In this document: positions 32,901 through 45,930 of the stretch, piece after piece
Position numbering within the stretch: the stretch's first letter is position 1
Layout: the number at the start of each line of letters is the position of its first letter
Source: Brachypodium distachyon
Lineage: Eukaryota > Streptophyta > Magnoliopsida > Poales > Poaceae
Direction: 5' to 3'
Assembly (NCBI RefSeq): GCF_000005505.3
Contig: NC_016131.3
Location: forward strand, 29,007,001 to 29,071,000
DNA length: 64,000 nucleotides
Notes under the pieces: model-generated
Databases searched by the model: none
The model's input: the letters and a program-made list of their open reading frames with translations, nothing else
Told to the model about the DNA's origin: nothing
Translations under genes and position numbers: made by a program

Positions 32901-33988
32901 CTAGATTAGGTGAGTCGTAGCTGCCATTTGTGTTCTACCACGGCGTCAGTTGCGATCGAAATTTTCATGGTAGAGTCCATGTGCCAAAAGCTGGATTGAG
33001 AAAAACTAAGCACTAGATGTTCATTTTCTTTCGTCGAAAGAAGACGCACAACACAGCCAAGACCTGAAAATCGATGTGGAATAAAAAACAACTTAGAAAT
33101 GATGCTGGACATGGGATCCGATGGGGGCAACGGGGATACCCAGCAGCAAATTTTCTTGGGCCGTATCTGTCTAGCCCGGTTGCTTTCTCGGTTGGGCCAT
33201 GTCTGGGGGCTTTGCACGGGAGTTGGACGCGTTCGGCGATACGGGGGTTTGTGAGGGAGCACGTCAACGCGTACGGGGCCTTGGCGCATACCGCCGCTGA
33301 GTTTTTTAGGTGAAGCACGCCGCTGAGTAGTCCCGTCCAATAATCTCTTATAACCAACGTAATTTTTGCCAAAGTTTGGCATAAATTTCTCATAGGCCTT
33401 GTAATCCCGGATGGAGCGAGTATCGAATTGTCAGAATCAGAGTTTGAATGTGTTGAGATGCTCTATTTTACATCATCTGAAGCCTTTCCGGTGCCCTGTT
33501 ATAATTTATATATATCATCTAGTATTGGAAAAAACAATGGTGCCTTAAAGGTCAAAATCAGGGGCCCTAAAACTGTTTTCGAGTGCACTATTATGAATCA
33601 TCTATTAAGATGCTCTAAAGATTGGCCGCAGCCTTGCCAGCATTCACTGAGGGGTAGACTGTTGCCTGTTTTTCACCTGTTTCCTGAGGCGGCCGAAACA
33701 CAAGATTGGGTCTAGCTCCTGCCATTCTTTCGAAGTTTTAAGTGTACAATTATATAACTAATCAGTAAAGGATTAGCATCATCTGTTTTTTTTTACCAGA
33801 TTAGCATCATCAGGTATACATATTGTAATGTCCATGAGATGATTTGAACTGCTGGCTTTTCGACATCCCATAAAACCCAAAAGCCAGGTATCTTTACAGG
33901 CTACAGCAAACGACGACGAGCAAGATATGAGATCATGCTGTTCACTTGAGCCGTACAACAAGTTTGATGGATGATAATGCCCACACTC

Positions 33989-36900
33989 TCACTTCCTATA
34001 TTCGATCATATCTGCGCAGTAGCGTTTTGACAGCACTTCCACTTGTTCGATGAAAGGCTTCTCCCTGTGGCCACCAAGCAAGCGGACCATCTGGTTCCAT
34101 CGCTGGCGACAGACTTCGCCGGACCTTAGAAGAGTGAAATACCATGTTATCTAAACACAGAAGGATAGGGGAATTTGTTTGTGTATGCAAATGCATTCCC
34201 ATCTGCAAATTGACATGAGGCCCAAGGGTTCTGTGGAAATACTGAGTATCAGTAATCCAACACTAAACAGTACTAGTGTATGTCAGGGTTATTAAGAGGA
34301 TTTAATTAAACCCAGTACTAGTCTTGATTGACCCAGTATAGTAGAAAATGAGGTTAGTTAACCAAGTACGAACCTACTATGTGATTAAGAGCATGACATA
34401 TTTTTGCAAGGTTGCGAGCTAGATCAGCACTCAGCGGCTCATCGCTCACCTGTGATCGAGAAGGCAGTCCCAATCAACATCTTCAATACAAACAGCATCA
34501 ATCTTTTGAAGCCTGCCATTTTTTAAGAAAATTCAGGACAGAACATATATAATGTTTCATGATAACAAGACATTGAATAGAAATAACACATATGAGGCCT
34601 CAGACTGAAAACCAAACATATCATTCAATACACTATAGCCTCAGTCCAACTATCATGCAAATCAATAGCAACAAATAACCTCGACGATCAGTAATAGTTC
34701 AAGAGGGGCTCTGCCACTTCTTAACAAAATAGTATATTTGCTTGAATACACGTTCCAACCAATTCCCCTGGCTCCTAGAGAGAGAATATGGACTTGTGTT
34801 TCTATCTGTTGATACAAAGATTATGTGCAAATTTGGTAAAAGGAGATGGAGACAGTAATACTATCTGGCATTTGCAGTGTGTATCCTTGCTAACTGCCAA
34901 GATCCCATGGGGAGATACACATCTTCTCCAACTGAGGACAATTCCCCAATTCTCAAAGAAAAAACAAGCCAGAACACAGATCAGTTAAAAATTCCCATAT
35001 TTCCGAAAAAAGGGACTCAACCGATATGTCATGACACGTTTAGATGACCACAACAGGGTGCAGAGGCAGCCAAGGAGTCATCACTACAATCATCGAGCAT
35101 GAGAATATCAAAGTTGCGGAGGGCCTAATTGCAAAAAAGAAAAAGTTGTGGAGGGACTCACAAACTGACTTAATCCTACTGTACTGTTGCAGATGAGCCA
35201 GAGATGTCAATCTCTTATCAGTTCAAGCAGAAAGAAAGCAGAAAATTTTACAACTAGTCGATAACTTGAGTCTTCTGCCCGACAACAAGGAACGTGTCAT
35301 GTCTTTGAGCGAGTAACCTCTCACTATCCCCTCTGGTCCCAATCAGAAACACACTCCCTCTTCCACTCGATAGAAGCTCATAACAGTGGTCAGTTAGTTT
35401 AAAACCAACAAAGCCTATAATACAAGTTAAACCTGGTACGGCCTACTAAGAAAAGAGAGGGCAAAAGGCAACAATGCCTGTCGAGGACAAAAGGTAACAA
35501 TGCCCGGTTTACATTCTTCTTGTTACGTTGTGAGTTGTGACCCTGAACAAAGGTCACATAGACAACATGGCCAAGCAAGCATTATCCCAAAAATTCTTTT
35601 TCTGGAGTTCATTGCTTGATGGTACTATGTACACCCAAAGCATTACAATTTAGTCTGGACCATATATTTAGGCATTACTGAAATGATAAGTTTGGTACTT
35701 TCGCAAGCAGGCTAAAGCCTTTAGCAAAAATTGTTTTTTCAACTCATTTGCAAACAATATGGATCATTTAATTGTGAAAAAATAATCAGCATAAAAATCT
35801 GTAGAATCTTACGCTTCCACCAGTAGATAATCATCAACATCTGCCCAGATTCCTTGTTGAACAAGTGGAGATGCCAATGATTGATACCTGAAAGTGCACC
35901 GCAAATTAATGGCCATGTCCATCCATAACTTGCATGCAATGAGTAACTCAGTCCAAAGATATCATATTTGCATTTAGAAGCACAAGATTTAGGCAAAATG
36001 GATTCATTCTCGCTGTATAAAGGATGGATGAAACTAGTCAAATTTGATAACCCACATTATTGTATCACCCCAAACATTTTAAAGCTAATAATATGCATTT
36101 TCTAAGTCTGTAAATTCAAGCATTATCGGTTAAGCAGTTAAATCAATTGACTATTCATCTCTAACTATTATAATTCCCAAAACACCTGTATCAACAGAGA
36201 ATGTCTACCAAGAGACCAATTAAGAGTTGCACTAAAAGAACGTATTAGACAAACAGATCTGATGAATTACAAAACCAATCACCCATTTTAGATCTGAAAT
36301 GTCAAGGCGGCAAATTCAGATGGAAATATAAAACAGGAGATAGATGAGAAAAAGGAACGGGCATTACAATATATTTTGTTAACTGATTCAACACAAAAAT
36401 GAAGTCATGCATATAAGGGTAGCAGAAAGAAATGCTAACCACTTCAGGCAGCAAAACTTGTGACTGCGGGTGGTCATCTTATCACTGATAGCCTCCCAGG
36501 AAATGTTATCTTTGAGCTGTCACAGAAAATAAGCAAACCATCTCATTAGATGCACTCATGGGATTCAACAATATGAAAGAGCTGCGAACATGGAAGCTAG
36601 AACAGAACATATAGCGCACACAGCGCAAAACATGAAAGCTGGAATGAAGTACACAGTAGCAAAAACAGTGGTATATTACGAACCACACGATGATCATCAA
36701 TCCTTTTCTCTTGACGGGCTTTCAGACGCAAGTCAATGTTCACCAAATCAAACAGGATTTGAATCTCCTCCTGAGCCCATCTTCCTAAAATAAGGCACAG
36801 AAGGAATAGAAAATTTTAGCAAGCTAGGTCTTTTTTTTTTTGAGAAACAGCTAGGTCTAAATTTTATCATACATACTGCATCCAGATCAGGCAAAGAAGC

Positions 36901-39900
36901 TGCACATAGAATGATAGAACGATAGAATAGAAAAGGTCTAATTTTACCACATGATGATAATGGCTTCAGTTTACAAAAAGGGTAGGAAGTATCATTTCAA
37001 TAGGGAAGCTTTGATTAGCACATCCTTCCAAACTTATCTAGTGACTGAACTACTGATACTTGACAACTTAAAACTGGAAGAAAAATCACACAACACACTT
37101 TGTGCTAGTATACTTAGCCCCCAACTCAACAACAGTGTTGTTTCAACTTCTCAACAAAAGGATGCCCTTGCCGGTAATTTCAATATTAGCACAAACCAAA
37201 TATGTGAGGTTTGTTGCTGTCAGCTGTCACATGTGGCCTTCCTGCACTTTAATATAGCATACTCCACCACTCCAAACAATAAGTATGGTCCGTGCCAAGT
37301 TTCAGAGTTAGCACAACAACATCTTTGTATGGTTTGTGCCATGCTTCTAACGGCCTGTACTCCAAACCAGAAGTACCTTCTGTGCAATTTGTTTTTCCCA
37401 TACAGTTCCACATGCAACGTAATCATGAAGAGAAACTAGAATAACTAGTACACAGAGTTGGACTCAACTACTTCCATGATTAGATTAACATGATAAATTT
37501 GAGTGCAACGAAATGATGTGACAAGAATCATGCTGGAATAATGTATATGCAAAAGGAAAAATGCAAAAGAGTTATCCAATAAAGGAATACAAGCATTTGT
37601 AAGTAAAACTCAAGCATGTGCTGAAATATTACAGTTCCAGCAGAAAATTAGCTAAATTATGATTTAACTTTAGAAGAGACAGACACCTTTTTTCAAATTC
37701 TTAGGTTTTATTCTTCTCCAAGCGTCTTTTACATGGATACGACTCTTTCCAAGTTCCTGTGCCAGTGTCTTCCAATCCGTGCCATTTTCTTGGACAAACC
37801 TGCACCGTAATGCAGTGATCTAATCTTAATTGCATGAAACAACCATATGAAATATCTTAACATTTCTCAAGACAAATATTAAGAAAATATGCTACGTACA
37901 ACAGAGATGTATTAAACTCTTCAGAAATTGCAGCACAATCTAAATCATAATTACTCCCTCCTATTCAGTTTGTTAGGCCCATTTCAAAAATAACAATAAC
38001 CAAGGAGAACCTAGTTAAGTTCTTGACCAAGTATTAATGCAATATGCATGGTCATCCTTCTCTTCCTTGTATTGATTGGTTCCACATTGGAAACAAAAAT
38101 TACAATAGTGCAGGTGTAATCAATGTTTGCCTGTTCCCAAAGCAAATGGGCTTACAAACTGAAAATTTTGGATTTTTGAGATGTGCCTAACAAGCGGAAA
38201 CGGAGGGAGTACCGAGTACCACATTTGCTGCATGTAAAACAGCAATTGCCATTGCACAATTTTATTCACAGTTGACCAATGATGTCATGGCTGGTGTGCA
38301 GCATGATTCATGGGGATTGGGGAGTGGTGAACCCATATGCTTACTTGATGATAGGTGTGTATTCTGATGCCATGAGAGGTTTATGGCAGCCCCATCCTCA
38401 GCAATGCAACTCGCGTTTTGTCTCTATCAGATCCGGACAATGTCAGACAGACCAGACCACCGCGGCGTAGGAGGGTGAGGCAAAGGAGATAGATTGAGCT
38501 AGAGGTGGCAGCAACTGGTAAGATGGGGACATTGCATCATCTACTCCATCTCCTATTTCCTCCCTCACCGTTTCCCGCTCTACTTCAACTGGCAGAGCCA
38601 TGCCAGTTGCCAGCCCAACATACACCTATCTTCCTTTTCAATTTTTAAACTCATAACTAATTGGATTTCTATTATTTGAAAGCATAATTAACGCATGAAA
38701 ATCAAAGTCCATGTACCGGAATTATCAGGTTTGTAAACTCCTTTCCGACACAAGAAAACACTTCCCTAAGGTGGCATACCATGAACCTAAAAATCACGAA
38801 TCAGATAACTATGCTATGAGATCCCCAAAAGAAATACTTCCCAAAGCAAAATACAATTTACAAATATTAAACATACAATAAGAAGTTACACTGGCACAAG
38901 AGTATTATGTGCTAAAGGAAAGGCAGAGAGCAATATAGAATATTAGTATCACTACAATATGTGCGAAAATCAAAATGAGTTCAGCTTGAAAGATGAGGTC
39001 ATGGTAACTACTAACTCTAAGTACTTTAGCACATAACTAATATTGAAGATATATTCAAGGATTTAATATTCATGCATTTATCTATTTTCTTGATTAGCTA
39101 AATACATATGTGTTCGCAAAATGGTCAGTAGTCCGTTGATATATTAGTGGGCAATTGCGTAGTTGCGTGGTACTCTCCCCGTCGCATAATTCTTGTCGAA
39201 ATATTACATGTATCTAGACGCCTTTTAGGAATATAGATACATCCATTTTTGGGCAAATTTGAGACAAGAATTATGGGACAGAGGGAGTATTTTAAACAAC
39301 TTTGGCGGCAAACATAACTACCAAGCAAAAGGTATAGACATCAGGAGGAAGGAGAAGGTGAACAGGCCACCGCCACCTATTAACATCTTTTATGGGAGTA
39401 GGGATTTGTAAAACACATACTACAAAGTAGCAGCAAACATGAAGCTCAACCAAATCACATTGGAAAACAATATGATTACTTAATACAGCAAAGACAAGTG
39501 AGTACATATGGTAATGCAGAAAATAGAAATATTTTATCTCGGCAAGAGGAATTTATGTTACCGTCGAATCTGTTCATATTCTTCCTGTGTCCATTTACGT
39601 TCAGCACTCCTACAGAGTAATACATTCGCTCGTCTGTATGTGGCACCAAGGGGTCTATGGGGTAACGATTTCGCTGCAAAGAATGAGCATGACCAATTAA
39701 CCATGATAAGTCGTCTGCTATCCATGGCAGAAAAGGAGATGGAATGCGGATTCTTTGGAAATTCGAAGTGAAGTGATTGCTTTCAGTATGTGGATACTTT
39801 CTTTTATACAGGTTACATGCTAACATGGGAAGAAACCGGTGAAGGGCTTTTCTCCAAATATTTTTGGCTTACCTATATCACTCCAACAGCCCTTGAGCTC

Positions 39901-41587
39901 TGGGTGTTTTGAAGAATTACGAAACATTTCCAAGCCTTTCTCCCCCAGTTGCTTCATCTAAAATCAAGAAACATTTGAAACGATTTCAGATATGCTGGGA
40001 TGGCATTTAGAATCACGAGCATACTTAGTTGAAAGTAAAAAAGTAGAAGAATTTCAAAGCATAGTTTTTATATGAAACCCAGATGCTAATGCTGCATGCT
40101 TATTATTCAAGATATAACTTGAGGTTGCCATCCTCATTTACACGACAAGAGATGGCATACTTCAATCTGACTAAAAAAAACTTCAATGTGGATAGGAAGT
40201 GCCTTGTACAAAACCATAATACGTGTAATTGTAAGTAATATTAGCTAATTAGCTGTAATAATTTCTTGTTTTCATCATGTGCTGTCATTTCAAAAATAAA
40301 ATCCTGACAATAGTACCGTGCATAGATTGAACAAAATTGGAAGAATATATGGTTGCAGTCAATCATTTAGAGTTAAAGAAAAACCATCCATCTAACTAAA
40401 TGATAGCTGATATGTACAGTCAGCCTTGTCTCCACCTTCCATTCAATTTTAGTTTGGTTAAATATCACATGAATGCAACAAAGAAAGGATGAAACCTCTG
40501 CATAATTCTTCATAGCTTCCATGAGGATGGTATCTTCCTCTGGGGTAAACCGCTTTCCATGCACAAGTTTAGATTCACCACTGCGACCACCGTCTTCATC
40601 ATCACCACCTTCAATGGTAAACACCTCCATGGAATCAGCAAAGCTCACCCGCTTACCCTTGTTATTTGACCGAGCTGCCTTTTCTTTCTCCTTTTTTCCT
40701 CCTCCAACGACCTCCTTGCTCTTCCTTTTCTTCTTATCATTCTTACCATCTACATCAGCTTCCTCTCCCCCAGCAGACACATTCAGGCTAAGGCCTGGAC
40801 TTGCTTTGCCACTTCCATTTTCCCTCTTCTTGGTCTCTCTGTTCTCACCTTTGTTAGTATTGTCATTTTGGCTGCTCTGTTCTAGAACAAACGAATGCTC
40901 CTTCTGTCTTTTATTATCTTCTCTTGTCACAATTTGATCACAATTAGAAATGTCTAAAGCAGGCTCACCATCTTTACGCTTCTGTTTGCTCTTCTTTAAC
41001 TTGCTATTGCTAGACAGTTTCCCTTCAACCTTGTGTCCCTTTGCATGATCTGACCCTAAATTTGCAATAGCTGTATGAAATATCTGCTTCTGCATTGTCA
41101 TCCCAGCTTCTTTCTTTTTCTTCTTGTCTTTCTTCACATTGTCTTTGCTGGTATCATTTACCGCCCTCAAGTCCGACTGTTCAGATGCCTCCTTAACAAC
41201 AGTAGTATCAAACGTCTGCTTCTGCCCAGTCGTCTCAGCTCTTCTCCTCTTATCCTCCTTATTTTTTCTCTTGTCTTTCTTCACATTAGCTTTGCTTGTA
41301 TCACCTTCGGCATGCTCCAAACAGTGTTTTACTGCCATCCAGCCTGACTTTTCGGCCTGCTCCTTACCAACACCGTGATTTGTGCTACCAAAAACGTCTG
41401 AACTGTTCACATTGTTCTTCTCCCCCTTACTGCGGCACTTCTGTTTCTTGCTCTTGTGGCCTTCCTCTTCCACAATGCTTATCACAGCCTCCTCACCATG
41501 CTTTGATTTATCCTTGGCCTTGCCCTCACGATGCTTCCTCTTCTTCTTAAGGTGCCGGTTTTCCCGTTCCAAATGCTCTGCGTCCAT
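33989..41587 (-). CDS. Myb/SANT-repeat DNA-binding protein, RNA polymerase I termination factor (TTF1/REB1)-like
   Basis: Nine exons join in phase: 41587-40496, 39957-39873, 39673-39562, 37799-37687, 36784-36684, 36516-36440, 35887-35813, 34512-34450 and 34124-33989, giving 617 residues. Exon 1 (residues 1-364) is almost entirely Lys/Glu-rich low-complexity sequence with many nuclear-localisation-like KKDKRKNK runs. At residue 345 begins GKRFTPEEDTILMEAMKNYAE, then Myb/SANT-like repeats RKWTQEEYEQIRR...WKTLAQELG, RWAQEEIQILFDL...WEAISDKM and GIWADVDDYLLVEA...CRQRWNQMV. This layout matches plant proteins annotated as RNA polymerase I termination factor or DMTF-like, homologous to TTF1/Reb1. 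By homology it would bind rDNA terminators in the nucleolus; the function in plants is largely untested. Intron 3 carries two Stowaway elements. A copia LTR ends about 500 bp upstream of the ATG. Confidence 0.9.
37954..38209. mobile_element. Larger Stowaway-like MITE in intron 3 of the Myb/TTF1-like gene
   Basis: A 256-bp element. The left end CTCCCTCCTATTCAGTTTGT pairs with the right end ACAAGCGGAAACGGAGGGAG. Both ends continue TTAGGC.CAT, and TA flanks both sides. It is about twice the length of the other local Stowaways and has an unrelated interior. Confidence 0.8.
39173..39287. mobile_element. Stowaway MITE in intron 3 of the Myb/TTF1-like gene
   Basis: A 115-bp element with ends CTCTCCCCGTCGCATAATTC and GAATTATGGGACAGAGGGAG and TA target duplications. 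It shares the AATATTACATGTATCTAGAC core. Confidence 0.88.
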
Positions 41588-42088
41588 TGGGCGGAGCTAC
41601 GATTTTCGATGTGGATGTGCACAAGGGCGGGGGACCCGGTAGTGCAAGGTAGGGCGGCCGCCCTACATTGATTTTTGCCTCAGTTACGAATTGGGGAAGA
41701 TTAAGGAGATGCAACGGTAAGAAAGGGCGGGCTCTGTTCGTCGGGTGATGGGAGGAGAAACGGTCGGGAACGAGAGAACTGAAGGGCAGAAAGATACCTG
41801 CGGTGGAGGCGCTCGCACGAGGAGGAAGACGAGCGACGGAGCTGGGGCGCTCGGCAGCGGGACGGGGAGGGAGGGGGTGGCGGCGCTCGCTCGAGGAGGA
41901 AGACGAGCGACGGGGTTGGGCCGTCGGGGCGCTCGGCAGCGAGATGGGCCAGGGGAGTGAAGGTTGCCTGTTTTCCTCAGCGTGAAACCCTACCCGCCAG
42001 AGAAAAGATCCCGTTTGCGACCAGGGCTGAGGGAACCACGAATGAACTTCTTGCTGTGCGACCAATGCCCGCTGGCCGGTTCCGGGGT
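41588..42088 (-). promoter_or_regulatory. 5' region of the Myb/TTF1-like gene
   Basis: GC-rich sequence upstream of the ATG. It includes an imperfect direct repeat of about 55 bp, GCTCGCACGAGGAGGAAGAC at 41811 and GCTCGCTCGAGGAGGAAGAC at 41887, each followed by GAGCGACGG..TGGG and GGGGCGCTCGGCAGCG. The 188-codon frame across it is considered fortuitous. Confidence 0.5.
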
Positions 42089-42356
42089 TGCAAGTAGTCG
42101 ACGACACACACAATCACGAAATACAATAAAGTAGATGAACACTAAGAAGTAGAAAAGAACATGAGTTCTTTATTAATTTCTGATCTCAACAGTACGTACA
42201 AGGTTAGCCTCTTCTAATTTATATAGACTAGATGGCCCAACTGAATCAAAGAGATAAGATCCAAAACTTAACGTTAGTGGGGGAACGATTCCTCAGGGGG
42301 TGGAGGGGGGCGCACGCTTTGGTGGCCCTCCCACCCTAACGATCGGTTCCCCAACA
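42089..42356 (-). repeat. Single (3') LTR of the copia element
   Basis: It starts TGTTGGGGAACCGATCG on the minus strand directly after the polypurine tract AAGGGGGAG, and ends ACTACTTGCA. That gives the expected TG...CA termini and about 268 bp. The 3' end is less certain than the start because the partner LTR is absent. Confidence 0.7.
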
Positions 42357-42612
42357 CTCCCCCTTGGGCCGATACCCGTATACCATATGCCTCGAAAACT
42401 CCAAAAAAACCTAGTGGGAAAAACACATGGAAAAAGAGCGCATAGGATACGTTGCTATGTTGCTCAGATTGCCTCGTTAAAAACCTCATGCGAGAAACAC
42501 AAGAAAACTCGTTAAGGGAAAAAGAGTACGACCTACTCAATCTCCAAGATGAGTACTTGATCGCCATGATCAAGATTTATCGATGAGTATGTGAAGTATC
42601 TCCCCCTGAACC

Positions 42613-45600
42613 CTACATTTCTCTAATTCTCAACATACCGATTCCACGCACACATCTTTCAAAAGTGTATGCCGGTAGTGACTTGGTGAACAAATCAGCA
42701 AGATTTTCACACGACTTAGTATGCAAGACCTTTACCTCGTTCATCTTTTGCAACTCATGTGCATAGAAAAACTTATGATTTATATGCTTGGTGAGATTAC
42801 TCTTCACATAACTCGTTTGTACTTGTGCAACACAAGCCGCATTATCTTCATAGATAATGGTGGGGGTTTCGACGGTGTTCAGCCCACAGGTCTGCTGAAT
42901 GTGGCGAACCATCCGTCGAAGCCATACACACTCACGTGATGCTTCATATAGTGCTATGATTTCCGAGTGGTTCGTCGAAGTCAACACAAGACTTTGCTTT
43001 GACGATTTCCATGAAACAGCAGTTCCACCACATAGAAAAACATATCCATTCTGAGACTTGGATGTATGCGGGTCCGATAAATACCCAGCATCGGCATAGC
43101 CTATCAAATAAAGGTCTTGATTCCTTCTATAAAATAGCCCAAGATCTTTGGTCCCTTGCAGGTACCGAAAGACATCCTTAACACCTTTTCAATGCCTTTT
43201 GGTAGGTTCAGAGCTGTACCTAGCCAGCAAATTGACGGCGAACGCAATATCTAGTCGTGTACAATTCGCGAGGTACATGAGTGCTCCAATAGCACTCAGG
43301 TAAGGAAATTCTGAACCCAGAACTTACTCCCCCTCTTCTTTCGGCCTGAAAGGATCCTTGTCTTGCTGTAATGACCGCCCAATCATGAGAGTCTTTGAAG
43401 GATATGCCTTGTCAAATCCAAATCTTTCCAACACCTTTTGAGTGTAAGTAGACTGGTGCACTAGAATCCTATCATGGGAATGTTCCAGTTACAAACCTAG
43501 ACAGAACTTGGTTTTGACCCAAATACTTCATCTCAAATTCCGACTTCAAGTAGGAACTTGCTTCCTCAATATCCTCAGGTGTACCGATGATATTCAAATC
43601 ATCTACATATACCGAGATTATACAGAATCCATCTTGGGATCGCCGTATAAATACACATGGGCAATCTTCATTGCTCGTGTAGCCCTTTTCATGTAGAAAA
43701 TCGCTCAGGCGATTATACCACATTCTACCCGTCTGTTTAAGTCCGTACAGTGACTTCCTGAGTTGAACACTGTATAGACCTCTGTTTGCTCTGTCTTGGT
43801 TCGGAACCGGGAGACCATCAGGTATCCTCATATAAATGTCCGAATCCAAATTACCATACAGGTAAGCAGTAACAACATCCATCAATTTCATTTTTAAGTC
43901 TATATTGACTGCCATTGACATCAAATATCTAAAGGTAATTCCATCCATGACCGGGGAGTAGGTTTCTTCATAATCGACCCCAGGTCGTTGAGTAAACCCC
44001 AGAGCAATTAACCTTGCTTTGTACCGTATTACCTCATTATTCTCATTTCTCTTGCGGACAAATACCCACTTATAGCCGACATGGCGTACGTGGGAAGGGT
44101 TCGACACACACGTCCAAAAACCTCTTTTTTGTGCAGAGATAATATTTCGGTAGCTATGCCTTCTGTCAATCTTTCCAATCCGACCTCTTCTTACAATCAG
44201 CGAGCGAGTTAGGCTCGGGGTCAAAATCGATGATTGCGGCAATTTTCTTAGCAAAGTTTATGTCGACATTAGCAGTCGCTCGTTCCCGTGTTAACATAAT
44301 CTATGGCTATTTCGTCATGGGGCGCATCATGCGCATCCTCTGTCTCCATAGGATTTTCCATTCCTGGAACGAGGTCCTTTAGTTTTTTTGTGCCGATGTG
44401 TGCACTCACATCTCCGCTACGTGCTTCCACTGTTGGAAGGTTAAAGTCCAGAATTCCTTGCGCCGAAGATTCCGTACTTGTGCCAGGTCTCAATTGGCTC
44501 CCCTCACTCTGTCGGGGCTTTTTAGTAACCAAGTGTGATAAATTCCTCTTGTCCTTTTTCGTCGGGCGTCCCCGAGTACTTGGGATTTGAGGAACCAGAT
44601 TTCTCGTCCTTTTAGGCCTTTGGACTTGAGCGGGTAGACCCATAGGATCCTTGGGTATCTCTACCCTTTCCGGTACATTGCGCGCAGGCACATGTTATTT
44701 TGTCACACTTCTCAAGTCACTAAAGTGATCAGGCAGTTGATTCGCTAAAGCATGCAAATCTATTATCTTTTGGACTTCTCTATGTGTCTCACTTGTGCGC
44801 GGGTCATTTGCGTGGATCTCCGTGGCTTGCCACGTCAATTCTCGACTTTTCTCATCAAGAGGTTGATTTCCTCCCCCTAAAGTCGGGAAGAGATCCTCGT
44901 CAAAAATGCAGTCAGCAAAGCAGGCCGTATGACAATCTCTTGTCATGGGGTCCAGATACCTGATTATGGACACAGTCTCATAACCTACGTATATCCCCGA
45001 CTTACGGAGCGGTCCCATTGCTGATCGCTGAGGGGGTGGTATCGGTACATATACCTGGCAACCGAACCTACGAAGGTGGGAAATTTTCGGTGCCGACCCT
45101 TGCACTAGTTGGACAGGTGAATGGATGTTGTAGGCCGTGGGTGTATAGTTGATGAGATTAGCGGCATGCAACACTGCATGCCCCCAACACGTGGTTGGTA
45201 AATTACAACCCCGAAGGAGTGGTCTGGCAATGAATTTAATCCTCTTAATCAATGCCTCTGCTAGTCCATTTTGCGTATGGACATGCGGTATAGAGTGCTC
45301 AACCTTAATGCTAAGTGTCATACAATAATCATCGAACGCTTTTGAAGAAAATCCTCTAGCGTTATCCATTCGAATAGACTTTATACAATGATCCAGAAAA
45401 TTATTCCTCATTTGTATGATTTGTGACATCAACTTGGCAAAGGCATGGTTCCGTGTAGACAACAAGTTAACACATGACCATTTAGACGAAGCGTCTATGA
45501 GCATCATGAAGTATCGAAACGGCCCCGAAAAGGGCTGAATCGGACCACATATATCCCCTTGGATGCATTTCAAAAACATAAGGATTTCATCCCTCACTTT

Positions 45601-45838
45601 CAATGGTGATGGTCGAATGATTAATTTCCCCGTCGCGCATGCCGAGCACACGAAATCATCATGATTCGGGAATTTTTTTAACATTCACCCCATGCCCATT
45701 GGAGTTGTTAATTATATTTCTCATCATTCTAATATCCGGGTGGCCTAATCTATCATGCCATAAGCAAAATAGTTCAGAGCTTCTAAATATAGTCTTTAAG
45801 GTAGTGTACACGGGCGGTGCTACAATCTTAGTGTAGTA
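42613..45838 (-). pseudogene. Copia polyprotein remnant (integrase, reverse transcriptase, RNase H)
   Basis: Three large in-frame pieces remain: 45684-44695 (integrase core and C-terminal region), 44254-43472 (reverse transcriptase) and 43107-42613 (RNase H, with DNAACV- and KHINHKFFYAHE-type motifs). Frameshifts lie between 45690 and 45660, around 44265, and between 43480 and 43110. The break after the GAG-pre-integrase motif also adds stops. The polyprotein cannot be made as a whole. Confidence 0.88.
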
Positions 45839-45930
45839 AAGCCAGTCTCGAATGAAGGAAATTTGTCAACAACATGCTTACCATGGGCGTCGCGCTTTGT
45901 GATAAGTAACAACTTTGATGCGTCCACTGA

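Larger units (their letters stand above)
37800..39561 (-). other. Long intron 3 of the Myb/TTF1-like gene
   Basis: This 1762-bp intron separates the exons for the first and second halves of one Myb repeat. It carries two MITEs and short GC-richer sequence at 38450-38630 without recognisable coding content. Confidence 0.75.
42089..45930 (-). mobile_element. Truncated, degenerate Ty1/copia retrotransposon
   Basis: Read on the minus strand, the order is GAG-pre-integrase (WHDRLGHPDIRMM near 45760), integrase core (45684-44700), reverse transcriptase (44250-43470), RNase H (43107-42613), polypurine tract and one LTR. Integrase before reverse transcriptase is the copia order. The catalytic YVDD of the reverse transcriptase is present, but frames are broken between domains. 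No gag region or 5' LTR was found beyond about 45930, so the 5' part is missing. The element has landed in the upstream flank of the Myb/TTF1-like gene in the same orientation, with its LTR about 500 bp from that gene's ATG. Confidence 0.92.

Noticed and set aside
33428..33715. 95-codon plus-strand frame
   Set aside because: It lies beyond the 3' end of the Myb/TTF1-like gene, with AT-rich codons, no splice context and no recognisable motif.
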